From NCBI RefSeq assembly GCF_029227915.1, contig NC_079875.1, positions 18,843,001 through 18,907,000 of the forward strand: a stretch of DNA of 64,000 nucleotides. Direction: 5' to 3'. The notes beneath the pieces were generated by a model, which saw nothing but the letters and a program-made list of their open reading frames with translations, was not told where the DNA came from and did not search any database. The translations under genes were made by a program, and so were the position numbers. Positions 24,301-38,500 of this stretch are shown here, one piece after another (within the stretch, counting starts at the first letter, position 1; the number at the start of each line of letters is the position of its first letter). The stretch comes from Hydractinia symbiolongicarpus (taxonomy: Eukaryota > Cnidaria > Hydrozoa > Anthoathecata > Hydractiniidae).

Positions 24301-27300
24301 GGACTTTGAAAACAAAGAAAAATTTAAATTTAAAATTTTAATCAAGCAATTTTTCAAAATTTTCGCGGGGACAATTTTTGCGGATGGCCTGATTCCAAAT
24401 TTTCGAAGGGAAATATTTTCTTGGATAGTACCCAAATCCGCGAAATGCGCGAAATTTAATCCCCGCGAAAATTTATCCCATTAAATCACTATTTTGGCTA
24501 GGTTTCATGATGCACATTTATTAGTGCTTAAGTCAAAAACAAAAGCATGTTAAAAAAGGTACTGGTTGTACCTGCAAGTAATATTGTAGATTGTCTATAA
24601 AAAATGCCATCTGTCTTCTAAGCCCCCATGTAATACTAGGTATGCTCTTTGTCTTTCCTGACCTTTTCGAAGACATTTGTAAAGCCCATACATTTTGAAG
24701 TTCGATCTGGGTTCGACGAACTTTCAGTAAAAACATAAACAATGTATTGTATCTAAAAACAGAGACATTGAATAGGCGTATATCTCCAAAACAAAGATGA
24801 TGAAGCAGTCAGGCTGTCTCAAACCTACAAGCAACTATTTTAGAAAAGTAGAAAAGTGTTCGAGACAGAAAATTTTAAACAGGAAAAATGAATAATGAAA
24901 AAAGGTTTTTTTGCTTCTTAGGACAATATTCCGTGGGACACGCGTAGTCGAAAGAATCCAATAATGCATTTTTAAGCCATAGGCTATAAAATCGAGTAAA
25001 AAACTAACTTTTCCATAACATTAGGAGTAAATAGTAGGTGAAGAGGCCAGGGTGGTGAATAAGATATTTTTAAATAATCCCAACTGGTTTTCAAAAAACC
25101 TCCATCTCTCTCATTATCAACTGTATCAAGCATCATTTCAAACAATGCTTCGTATTCATCGCTGTAGCTAAGAATCTAAAAACAAAAAAAATGAGTTTTT
25201 TTTGCAAAACTTTGCATTGTATCAATAAAATTAACGATTTATTCTATTGGTAATATTTTGTGAAGTTCATAGAAAAGTACCACGCTCAAATAAAATTCCA
25301 AGTTGTTAGCATTAAACAAAATTTAAATACATATTAGCTACAAGCGATCACGAAGTCGACCTCTTCGCAGTTTTTCTTGCTTTTTCACTACTTCTATAAC
25401 TATATAACTTAATAGATTGAGCCAGCTTTATGCAACCTTGTTTCCCCTCTCGCTTAACTTTAATCAGTAAGAATACAAATACGATCATATAAACGGCGTA
25501 ATACATATGATGCATTTTTATACATCTATATTGCTGTGGCATTTTGCTACAAAAAGTTAGAAGGTTAGAACATGAAAAGTGCAAGGTTAGAACATGAAAA
25601 GTGTTGGAAATCTCGTGCCAATCTTTTTTGATGTTATGATGTATCGTTTTATAAATGTTTACCTTAGCCAAACTCTGTTTAAACGCAGCATTTATATCTA
25701 AACATACGAAAAAATTAGGGGGTGTGTTATAACAGTAAATAACAATAAATAATGTTAATAAAATTAATCATTAAATCAACAATCCTACCATAAGCTACAG
25801 TATTTGACGGTGGTCCTTTCATCATGTTGTGTGCGTGGTCAATAAATGTTAGATAAAGTTCACCGCGTCCTAGCAAATACATCTCCTTTAAATACTGCAA
25901 AAAAAGAATTTGTATTAAGTAGGTATAATTCATAATTTTATACACACGCAAGCCTAACACGCATCAGATATAACATATTCGTGTTTTCATGCACTTTCTG
26001 TTCAAATAAATTGCCTCTATCGCTATCACATACCATGTTTTAATTTTATCACAAATTTTCATTATGGAAAATTTTTTTCATTACCTTAAGATGTTTAATT
26101 AAATCTGCTTCTTCAACTACTAACCGCCATAATTGCTAAGATGAAAGAATTATAAAACTTTATCTAGAGCAGAACCGTCTGTAGAATAAGAAAAAAATCA
26201 AAGGGAGAGATTATTCTATATTATATATAGGGAATTTAACCCAAACATTATTGTTGATATTTGATCAACTAATTCAAAAAATCAGGAAAACAATATGACT
26301 TAGTTCTTAGAATGTTGTGTTTTCTTGGTAAACCAGCTCCTGTTTTGCTTCGAAGAATTGTCTGTTTTTATGAAATGCATTTTTCATTGATAGTCTGAGA
26401 TCGGACAACAATAATGGTAAAAAAGTGTTCAAAGACAAAGGGGATACTGGAACAAGCTTCTGGCTGTCAAACTAATTATTTCTTTAAAGTATTATACCCA
26501 GTTTTAAATGTTATATAACATACATTTTTATTTATTATGAGTAAAACAGCAGTTAGATAAGGCTATGTTGCAAAGTTATACAACCAAACTGAATGACACT
26601 GGAACAATTTATGGAAGTCAATTAACCAAAAAAATAATATATATTGTTTTGTATGCATACAAAAAGCTATGCTTAAGTTTGTTTACTACAAAAAATTTTC
26701 GAAACAAGCTTAAAGGCCGTTTTCCACTTCAAGAAAATTTTCCGCGGAACGTAACGGAAAGGGAATGGAAAGGAAAGGGAACGGAACAGAAAAGAATGAA
26801 AATTTTCTGCCAGTAATTTCCACTTCATTTCTGGCGCACTTTTTCAATGCATAAAGTAAACAAATATGGCGCGATTAAGTGTAACAACAAAAAAACTTTT
26901 ATTACTTCGAAATCGCTTGAAGAAGAAGAGATGTGAGAAAAGCATGTGGGCTCGTCAAATTTATAAAGAAAGAAAAAAGAAAGGTGAATTTCACTTGCTT
27001 ATAATAGAAATGAAGCTTCATGACCATGCTCTGTTTTTTCAATATTTCCATATGAACCCTACTTAATACGAACATCTTCTTCAACAAATGGGAACGTACA
27101 TACAAAAGTCATCCAAAAAGAGGGAGTCAATTGGTCCGAGCGAACGTTTAAGCGTTACGCTACGTTATATATTTACCGGTGATGCACAAGTCACGATAGC
27201 AGCTAGTTTTCGTATAAGTCCCACCAGTATTGGACGAATCATAAACGAAACAACCGTTGTAATATGGGATGTTTTAATGCCTTAATAATTGCCATGTCCT

Positions 27301-30300
27301 GCAACAGAGGAACAGTGGAAGCGAATCGCTAATGATTTTGAAACGAAGTGGCAATTTAACCACTGCCTTGGTGCTATCGATGAAAAACACGTATTAATGC
27401 AGGCTCATGTTTTCCAATTACAAAACACTCTATAGTCTTAATGGCCGTGAGCAATGCCAACTATCAATTCACCATGGTGGATATTGGAGATTCTGGTAGA
27501 AATAGTGATGGAGGGGTGTTTTTGAGTAGCAGCCTTGGTGTTTCAATACTTGAGAATAAACTGATATATATAAACATCCAGAGAAAATTTGGGACAGTGA
27601 GAAAGTTTATCCTTACGTTTTTGTTGGTGATGAGGCATTTCTCTAAAAATCAATTTAATGAAACCATACTCAAGAGATGCACTTGGCATAAAGGAACGTA
27701 TATTTAACTAACGACTGTGGCGATGCAGGCGAATAATTGAGAACACTTTTGGAATTTTGGCAACCAGATTTAAAATATTTCGAAGGCCAATTATTGCAAA
27801 TGAGGAGGTTGTTACAAAAGCATGCGTTGTTCTTCACAATTACTTAATGAGCAATAAAGAATTTGAATCTTCTTATCAATACTGCCCCCACAGTTGATTG
27901 CGGAACACAGCTAGGTTCTTGGAGAAGTGATATTGCACAGTGTGAGGGGATGGTGTCTTTTCAGAATAACTTCGGTCAAACAACTATTCCAGAGATGCAA
28001 AGACAGTCAGAGAGAATTTCAGAGATTTCTTTTGTAAAGGTAAAGGACAAGTCCCATGGCAAACAGAATACGTGAACAGTGTACATAATAACTTAGATAG
28101 AAGGGCATAATATTGTGGCTGAAAAAAAACTAGTTCTCATAAAAAAGTATGTAGCTGTAAATAAATAATCTTGGAAAATATAGTACAATAAAAATTTAAA
28201 AAGTCTAAAAAGTAATGTCATTCATTATCATCTTCATGAAGATCACAAAATACTTGTATGATTCTCACTCTCGCCAGTCTCTTATTCTTTGCTGTTAGGA
28301 CCTTGAATTCCTGTACCAAACTTAAACAAAATAAAGTATCTTGATCTCTTTCCTCCTTTTTTTGACTGCAATGTTGTTACTTGTGTTAAGTCGCGTTGGA
28401 TGGAAGCCATTAAGCCATTAATATTGACAGCTGTCAATATCATTTGAATTTTTTCGCTTATTTTTGAGTGCTTGTTATGGTGCTAGTTGGAGTAGTTGAC
28501 ACAGAAAAACCAGGTGATTTCCGAGCACCAGAGCAAAGAACTGGTGATGCATATTCATTTGCATAAGTTGGTACACTTTCAAATGTAGTCTCAATTTGAG
28601 TGCGGCTAAGGAGTTTTTGCACCATTGACAAAGGAATATTTTCTGGAATCTTGTCAATAGCCTCCATATTTTTTTTTTCGATGTTATACTGTTTAGCATA
28701 TTTTTGTTGTGCTCAGAGGCAGGTTGGTTTTCAGCAAAGATCTGACTCGCATTTTTGGGGGTAGTTCGGGTCATATTCGTTTATATGCATCGGTAATAAT
28801 TGCATGCATTAACTCCGATGTGTTTCAAGTTAGTAAAGATGGTTTCAATGTTTGGTGTGACTGTTTTGAAGCGCTCAGCTGCAAAAACATTAGTTTATCA
28901 AGCTATTAAAGTTCGATGAAAGTCAAAGTAACGTTTAACTGACAACATCTTTTAATGATAGCATCACTCCATAACGAAATTTATTAAGCTCTAGCTTACC
29001 CGCCGCCCCAGTTTATTGCTTTCTCGTTGGTCTAGATATATTTGCCACAAAGGCTTGGTTTCCATCTGGTGTTAATTAGCGATAAGTAGGTGCGCTAATT
29101 GGACTTAATTTTTTAACGTCTAATGAAAACGTCTGAATATCAAAATTTTTTTTATATTTTAACGTCAGCCAGCTAAAAAATAGACCTAGCAAAAAACAGT
29201 AAAGCTAGGCTCACAAGAAGACGAGAGTTGATAGTACATTATATGTCCTACGGTAAAAAAGCTGCAGCAAAATTACGAGACGGAAAACCACAAACCAACA
29301 ATTAAGGACAGTTTCAAACGCAATATCAACTTAAAGATCGTATTCTCCCTACTTGCGTCACTCGGCCATATTCAAATGGTTAATCACTTCATATTTTAAA
29401 TTTAATTATTACATTACGTTGTTCATTAGTGCACTAAAGGGCCGAGCTAAAGGGGTACTATTTCTTACAAATTACCTGAGACAAAAATACCAACGTTGTA
29501 TGAGTGATATTTCGTTGTTTTAAAGTGGGAGGTAAACTTTAAAAAAAGGCAGTTAATAGTTACGACAAACAAATTCTAGTTCCTTTTCGATCTAAAATCT
29601 ATAAAGTTAGAAGCTAATTAGCCTATGTTGTACTCTCTGCTGGCAATTTTAAAGACTTCGCCCCGCGCGGCTCTGGCGGAAATCAAGGAAGGTGATTGGG
29701 TTTCAAAAATGACAATTAACTCAGATACCGATGATAGAAAATCTGTAAATACAACACATAAAAAAATTAAATACCAAGAAGAATAGGGATAAGATTAGAA
29801 AAAAATCTAAAAATTTGTTTATGTTTATTCAGACTGAACCTTGCAGTTTTCTCTTTATGGGAACAACTTTTTTAACACGTCATAATCCAGTTTTTTTACT
29901 TTTAAAGCGATCAAAGTTTTGATCGAAATTATCAAAAAAAAAGTGGGAGTTTTTTAGTTTTTCTTGTTAAAAGTATAAACCGAAACTAAAATTTGTACAA
30001 TTTTGTTTTGGGTTAACTTCCCCTCTGGGTGAATTAAATGAATTACACAGACAAGGTAAAAAATTAAACATGAAATTACCTCAGCAACACAAGATTTGAT
30101 TTTATCTATTTCAACTTCTAAAGCGGGGATTGATAGATATTGCTCTTGTTGAAGTTTGTGCAGTGTTTGCAAAAATTCAGTTTCTCGACCCTGCAGTAAG
30201 TTACCTGAAGTATTAAATCAAGTCATTCATTCATTCGTTTACAAATTTTAGGGCAAACAGCCTTATAAAGCTATTTCTGGATGCTAGAAAGCTTCAGAAA

Positions 30301-32517
30301 GGACTATAAAAAATAGCTGTTATAGCAACATTTAAGATAAATTTAAAGATGTTGATATTGCGTTGCTGTCTAGATCCCTCCTTTCAAACAAATTATGCTT
30401 TTTTTATCATACCACACAAACACAAAATGAAGAAAAAATGACAATTACAGAATCTGTTGTTAAAATCTTTTAGGGCAATCCAAGACATTTATTACAACTT
30501 AGTTAAGTCATTTAATATAAGGAAGGTTATTGTTCTTTTAACTTCGTAAATGTGATACCCTCTAGGAAAACCATTTTAAAAACGTATCAGTTCGTATTTC
30601 TAAAAATATGAATTTCGTATTTCTAAAAATACGTAATACGTAATACGAATTTCGTATTTTTAAAAATAAGAAATTCATAATTTTAAAAATATAACGTTAA
30701 CTGTGTAAAGGTGGGTCTTCACTCAAACAAATTTGGTTGAATCGATGACGTTTGTATTAAAATTGGTTTAGTACAGGTATGCAGTATGTCGCAAATCAAG
30801 TAAGGCGCACACAACAATATAGTGTTTCGGGTATAATATATTTTTCTAAAAATTACTTCACTTCAACTTTAGCTAAAATAAAAACACAGTTTACACTTTG
30901 TTGTTACCTCGTTATAGCAAAAGCAATCATGCAACATTGCTTTATTTAACAGGAAAACTTCCTGTGAAAGTTTAAAAACCAAACGAGACACTGGGCTAAA
31001 CATTCAGGTTAACATGTCGCACATTTGTATAGGCGTTATACCACGCCTTGCAAAAAAACGGTACCTCACCTTAAATAAAAACCCAGCAAACAGCCATTGT
31101 TAACACCAGGCTGAGCGCTTTACAGGTAAACCGTGTCGTACAAGAGTATAGGCGTAACACCATTTTGCAAAAACTTTATCGCATATTTCGGTTAAGAAAA
31201 AAAATCAGGAAACCGCATGTCGTTACCCTGCCCAATTAAAAATATCACTCAGCAAATTGATTTTGCAAAATAAGTTTTTATAACAGTAATAAAAGGTGTA
31301 GCTACTTAAGGAGCAAAAAATAGTTTCTTCTTCGTTGTCGCTTATGCCTGATGTTATAAATTAAATTCAGATTGTTCTTTATATTGTATTGTGTATGTAT
31401 ACAGAAATATTAAATAAATTTAAAAATTGAATAATTATTGACCTAAAATTTTTGCGTGTATTTTTTTCAACAATATTCCGACAAATAATATTTTTCAAAA
31501 ATTGATCTACAAAATTGTTCCGTCTATTCGGGCCTTTAGACAATCACAGGAGAGACAGTTAAGCATTCCCCCGGTTCGTTCATTCAGAATGTGCTTGTTT
31601 ACAACCTTGCAGACTTACGTCACACAAGTTAGTATTTTACCGAACAGAAAGTCCTAATCGCCACTGTCATGGCGGCGACCGTAGGACTACTTTGACTTTA
31701 AATATCTCGAGAATTGAAGCTTACAAATAAATAAAATAAATAAAAAAACACAGTTTATATCCAAATTATAATGAACAATTTAAGCACAACTTGTTATCAA
31801 TCGTTAGTTCTCTTTTAAAAAAAATTCCAGACTTTTTTTCTTACTGCTCCATGGCCCTGTTGTCATAAAATATTCTGCAAACCCCTTGCAAACTTCTTCA
31901 GCTGTTTCTTTCAATTAATTTACAACCAAATACGCCGAATTTTAATCTTGGTATGGACGTTTTGTTGTCATCTTAGAACAAAATACAGCAATTTTTAAGC
32001 TTCTTAGCATTGTTTTCTCATCATGATATAACAAAATATTTAAGCTTTAAAATGAAGTCTAGTCATCTTAAAACAACATGCAGCAATTTTTGAGCTGCAA
32101 AGTAAGATTGCAAGCATTACGAAAAAACATACTTTCGTCATTTCAGAACAAAATACGGCAATTGTTAAACTTTGAAGCCTCGTGTGAACCCACTTTCGTA
32201 ACTTTACAACGGAATACACCTTATCTAAAAAATAGTGTTTTATCGATTCGACCTTTTATATTAGTATTAACGTGTATTTACCTAAGTGCAGTGAAACAAA
32301 TACTATTTGAAAATTCTGTATATCCTTTGCCACTTTCCTTTTTCCCCTGGACGTAGCTAAGTTAGCTACAACTTAAGTTGCAGCTTACTAAACATTAGAT
32401 TGGCCTTTTTGAGGAATATATTCCCGAAAAAGACTTCCTTATAGGAGAATGGAGATCAAAAAAAGAACCTTAGCTTAAGAGCTTTACCTTCCTGAATGAC
32501 TTGGTGCATATAAATTT

Positions 32518-32549
<32 letters not shown>

Positions 32550-35500
32550 ATATTGCTTTGTTTAAGGGAGAATTAAGATTAAAGTACAACCTAAGCTGAA
32601 GTGGAACATAATGAATTAATTGGAGCATTTAAAAATTCTAAAAATATTTGTATATAACTGTAAATTACCAGCTTTTTGGAGTCACGAGATTAAAAGTGTG
32701 ACATCACTTGTGCGAGACAATTTCAAGGCGCAGTATTAAATTAGTTCCTACGCCTTTGGCGATGGTGTTTTTAGGTATTGAAAGGGTATTTGCAATGCTC
32801 TTTTTATGATATTTGCAATGTTTAAAGACATGGTTTTTGATAATTTAGATAATTCTAATTCTAACGCAAGAAGAAGACCTAACGGATAGTCTACATAACG
32901 GAGTAGTTTTTCTACAAAAGCCTGCCTAAGCCTAACAAACAAACAAAACAAACAAACAAACTTTACGTGTAAATCAGCCCTCATGAAAACAATTTTTTTA
33001 TTTTTTAAATAAAATTAATTGTGACTTTAATTCTCTGTTTTGATTCTTTATACTTTTGTCACACTAATAGGTTTTGTGAAATGGATTTTTCCACAGGCTT
33101 TACTATTAATGATATTATTTATTCCTAGTTGAATGAAATAAACTACAAATTTTTTGACAATGAAGGCGATGAAAATTATTCATCTCTTGGTCAAAATGTT
33201 TTTTTGTCGAAGCAGAAACAAAGATTCGAAAATAAAAACGTCCATAGTACTTCTGATTTCTTTGTTGCATTTGTTTTAAGGTGCACAAATTGAATTTTTT
33301 ATTTAGAAGAAAAGTTTCAAAAATACCTCGCAATCATTCTATTCGCGTTAAATATTAGGATCCTTACTAATTTTTTGGTTGTAGTGATGTATCTTCAGAT
33401 TTTCAGTATCTTTTAACATCTGCACAGATTCCCCAACAAATAAAATCTAAAAAAAAAGAAAATTTTAATTTAAAATCTACAAAACTGTAAACATTCGTAT
33501 TAAAATAAAACGGAAGTATAAGAAGTTAGTTTTTATATCAATGTTAGGTACAAGGTACAATAAGGCTGATATTTTTTGTGTTATTATTTTCAGCCTTTAG
33601 GTGAGGAAAATAAACACAAAAAGATTAGAACAAGTAATCAAATAAACAAGAGAGTATGCCAGGAATTTCCTGACCTTCTTCCAAAAGAAATTTGGTTCAA
33701 TAAAACAGAAATTTGGATATAAAAAAAAATATAAAAAAGGACTATATTCCATATAACTGAGTTTTGAGAAATTTCCAGAAACTATGGCCACCCAGGCTGT
33801 GTGCTACAAAATTGCCTTTTTAATAATGTGATTTCTGGTTCAGTGTGTGTACAAACAAATACAACATTCTCCTGTACAAACCTTTTCAGCAACTCTTAAT
33901 GGTAAATAAGATGGCAACATTGCAGATACAATCACTATTCGTTGGGTTTCAGCAAGATTTGCTACATCATCAACAAGCTGCAATAATTAAAAGCACAACA
34001 AAGAACACTTTTCGGTCAACACTTAGTGAAAATATCAGAATTTCTTCTGTTTGATACGACAAAAACATATTTGTTTACCTGTAATTCCTCCAAAAGGTCA
34101 AGGCCAGCAATTCCTCGTAAAATTGTATTAGATGACAAAATTGCACTATCTTTTTCATCACTAAAAATAGGAAATTTTAAATTTTGAATTTCAAAATCAG
34201 AGAATTGTAGTGTTAAAAGCAGCTTACATGTTTCTTTTTATTTCTTGTTGTGTTTTATCTGTGATAAAAAATTCATCATATTCATCCAATAAAATTCCAT
34301 GTAACATCCAAGCTGATAACTGTTTGTATAAAACACTGTGACAAGAGTGCAATATTCTAAATGTTAAAAAAATTGATAATATACAAGTTTAAATTTTTTT
34401 AAAGATCCAATTTTTTGAGATGATTTATCCAAAGTGGATCAAATATTTAAAAATAATTTCACTATATGATTGCAAGTTCTATTATAAATATTAGGCTGTT
34501 TCTCTATGACTAAAATACTTAACTTTGTTTCTCTATGACTAAAAATACTTAACCAGCCCAAAATTCAGCTTTCCAAGGGGGGGGGGGAGTGTTTTTACTC
34601 CTAAAGTGCGTAAATTCGAAAAAACAGTCTCATTTTTTAATTGGCTATTTGAATATAACAAAGATTGACATCAATAATATTATTAAAGCTAGTAAAGACA
34701 TTGCAGTGCATTTACAACTTTGATGTCAAGTAACTTTGAAATGTATGGAATAACTGACATATTCTCCAGCATGGGTAAACTAGGGACCACCTGAAGCCAA
34801 AATGGGACCAAGAGTTGATCAAATTAACAAACACCTTTAAACTTCAAAACATTTATATGTTACCTAAAATATTTGTTGTGCTACACTTAACAAGTTCTTG
34901 CAAAAACTTTGTAAAAAAATTTAAATTAAAAATATTTTTTTATTAACTTCCAATTGCAAACATTAAATCTGGATTCCTGCTCTAAAGGTGTTCTAAACTC
35001 ATAAAAACACACCAGAATTCCATAAAGTGTACTTCAAACAAATTCTTTTTAACCACATAACTTACTTAGATATAATGTGAAATACAAGTCAAAACACACT
35101 GGCATGTAGTGTGAAGAGAAAACTGTCTTTTTATGTCTTAGTTTGTTTCCCTAAAAAAACTTTTTACAGGTCACTGTTACACATGTTATCTTATGCATCT
35201 TAAAACAATTGTGTATAAACTTCTGTGAACCTCAGTGGTGTATCTGAACAAAATGTAGACACTCATCTCCCAATAATAAATTCTTTACTGATAATTTTAA
35301 CCTGCTGTAGCTACTACAAACATTTTTTAGATTGTAAAATAGGTACATGCTATGAAATCTGTGCATGTTGTAAAATCCGCATAGTTGTAAAATATGTATA
35401 AGATCAATGCGCCCATCCTTTTTATACCGAATTGTGTGTGTTATATGTATGTATATGTTGTAAATATGTATATAAACACCAGCAAGTTCCAATAAATACA

Positions 35501-38500
35501 TTTTCGTGACAATATACTTTTTGTGTTTTTTTTGCATTTTTTTGTTATTTTTCTGTAAATGTAGCCAAAGAATAACCAAAATACTTGAACTGTTAACTTT
35601 GCGTCAATTTTAAAAATACACTAGATGCCCACATTTTTAGTAGCTTGGCAGAAAATAACTAAATAACTTTTTTTAACAAACACAAATATAAAACAAGTTT
35701 GAAATAGAGTTTGGAGTATGAAATGAAATTCTTTTGTTATGTCAAGTGTTTATAGCCCTGGACAAAATATAATGGGAAAGAGGGCAGGATTTCAAAAATT
35801 GCAACCACAAGCAATTAAGAAAGGCGTTTTTATCTAAATAGCACCCATTCCAAACTTGATAATGTTCACAGCAAACTTATTCCTAAGAATCTTAGATTAT
35901 TTGGTTAGATCTAAAATCTAAAGAATGCTAAATTATATTTTGGACCTTCGTGGTCGTGAAGCAGATTGTTTCATAATGTGACCATTTAGGAAAGTGCAGT
36001 TACAGTACATTTAACGTTTGTTATTTGGGCTACACCCCTGCCTACCTAAAACTTTTGCAGCATACCCGACCAAGTGATCCTATTAGCTTATTTGAAGAAA
36101 GAGCTTTTTTCACGATTGTAGCTAGTTGGGAATTTTTTTTTGTACTATACAATATTTTGCAACAATTCATCCTACACCTTTAAATGTCTTGAGTAATAGA
36201 CCAGTTTTCTCACTTTTATTAATTAATATACATCTGTTCACTTTGTTTCAGTTATCAGTTTTGTTCAATGAGTTTCACTTTCACTTTGTGTGCACCTTTT
36301 ATTACTCATTAGAACTGAAATTAGTTCTAGCTAATTATTTCTTGCTTTTTATGAAAAAATACGCAATATGTAGTAAGGGAAGATTGAACAAGCAGATCAA
36401 CAATATTTTGATGTTGACACTGCAGAATTGCCGTCTAACCCTTATTTCTCCTGATTATGATTTTTAACATAATAGATTTTTTACTAAAGGTTTTCAGATC
36501 AAGGATGGTGCACGGGGTATAGATGTTTCTAAAAATATTTACTTTTCTAGTGTTTCTTTAACAGTTGGAATTCCACAGTTGCCAGTTTCTTGTAATAGTG
36601 TGAGCACTTGGCATCCATGAATCTAAAATCATTTACTACTATATAATGAGACTATAACTATTCAAGGCTGGTTATAAATCCACCTAAGGATAGCTAATAT
36701 TCTCTCTTTTCATAACAAAATGTTGATCTGCATAGTTGGAAATGCTCAGTTCGCAAAAAGCGTGTTGTTTTAAATTACTTACAAACCTTTTTATAAAAAA
36801 ACAGCCATATATTTGAAAAACTACAAGAATGGTCGCACATACCTGTTTTTGCTCCATGGTAGTGACAATATTTGCTAACACAGGAAACACAAAGAAATAC
36901 TAAGAAAAAAGTGTTTCGAGTCACAAACATGCCTTGAACAACAATGTTTTTGAACAACAAAGTTTAGTTTGATTCACCCTTACATATTTATTGCACTTGG
37001 TAAGTTTTTTAAAGTTCCATGTACACAAAATTAACAACAATAAAAAAGCATTTTCATAAATATTTCATTATGTCAATTTTCAATCAAGTTAAATCAACAT
37101 AAAATGGAGAAAAAAAAATTATAAGTTCTTGTAAAATATGAAACAGCACTATTGGCAAGTTGATTTATTGAACATAATCAACAATGGACACACATTATAC
37201 TGTACTTTTTAGTAAGTGTGACTCACCATTTACCAAACTTAAATTTGACCTACAAGTTTTTGTAATAATACATATAATACAGGGTTTAATGGATGACTTA
37301 CATCTTCCAAATCTTGATAAACAAAAGAAAGTGGAATATGCGGGTTCTTCATCACCTACATGAGTTAAAAACAGAGTCCTTAAGAAGCCATAAGTAATCC
37401 ACATTTACTAACTGAGGATAATTTACACAATATCCAATATTTGATGTTTATTTTAGACCAACAGTTAATTAATTTTACTTCATTTTATTGCAAACAACTT
37501 AGCCATAAAAACACTATAAAATAGTTTGGCAGTGCCTTGTTGATGTATATCATCCTATTGTCTAAATGTAAATGGTTTTACACCCGTGGTCCAAGTAATT
37601 AAAGTTGACATACCTGTTTTTCTATTTTTACTAAACAATCTTGATAAGGTTGCAACACTGCTGCAAGACCTGCACAAAATGCATGAAGGTACTGCCCACG
37701 TAACTTTGCATCATCAGTATGTTCTAAAAGTAGATCAGCTTAATTTGCATGCACAATATTTTACATAGATAATTGAACATTTGCATGTACTTACCTTTTT
37801 TTGATAAAATGTTATTTACTGGTGAGAGATCAAAACTATATTTTTCGATAAAATTTTGAAATTTTCGATAAAATCCTCCAAGCTTGCAAATTTTATCCAA
37901 TAACTCTACCTCACTTGGATGCAAAAAAGGTAAGTTTTTAGTAATCTAAAAGATAGAAATGTCAGCAATATCTGTTAAAAAATATGAAGCTGGATTATCC
38001 TTGAGAGATTTGAAACAAGTACTGCAATCTTTAAAAATTGGATTTTAGGTTTGGCTCATGCCAAATACATCATCAATACCATGCCCAATTTATTTTGGTT
38101 AAATGCTCTGCAACTATAATATCTTGAAAATAAAAAGAGCTTTTTCAAAAATTTATGGAATTGTTGAAAACTTCTTTCTGACTTTTTCTAAAACCCCAAC
38201 AAGGTCTATAATTTGTGCACGCTTATTAATTTTACACATTTTAATTTTATGCTAAAAAAGTTGATCTACTTTAAATCTCCTCCTAAAAGAGAAAAAAATG
38301 TACCTCCTCCCATTTGTGAAAACTTAAAAGAGTTTTGCACCTACAGTTTATAAGCAACATCACTATAAAGCTTAATTTTGAAAAATATTAAATGACTAGA
38401 TATTTAATAATAGTTAACCCCCTGCAGCCTCTCTGCGCAAATATCAAATTCTGCCTAAGGTATTACAGAAATTGCTGATTATTAACTTTTTTACTGACAA

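Noticed and set aside
23562-24435. Several - strand ORFs in TUBGCP4 intron 16
   Set aside because: They lie inside the TTAA MITE, reuse its inverted termini and show no protein features.
26902-27105. - strand ORF opposite the Harbinger N-terminal piece
   Set aside because: It is the antisense shadow of the transposase coding segment.
36126-36467. Hydrophobic + strand ORF
   Set aside because: It lies within TUBGCP4 intron 6, is rich in Phe/Leu from AT-rich sequence and has no motif.
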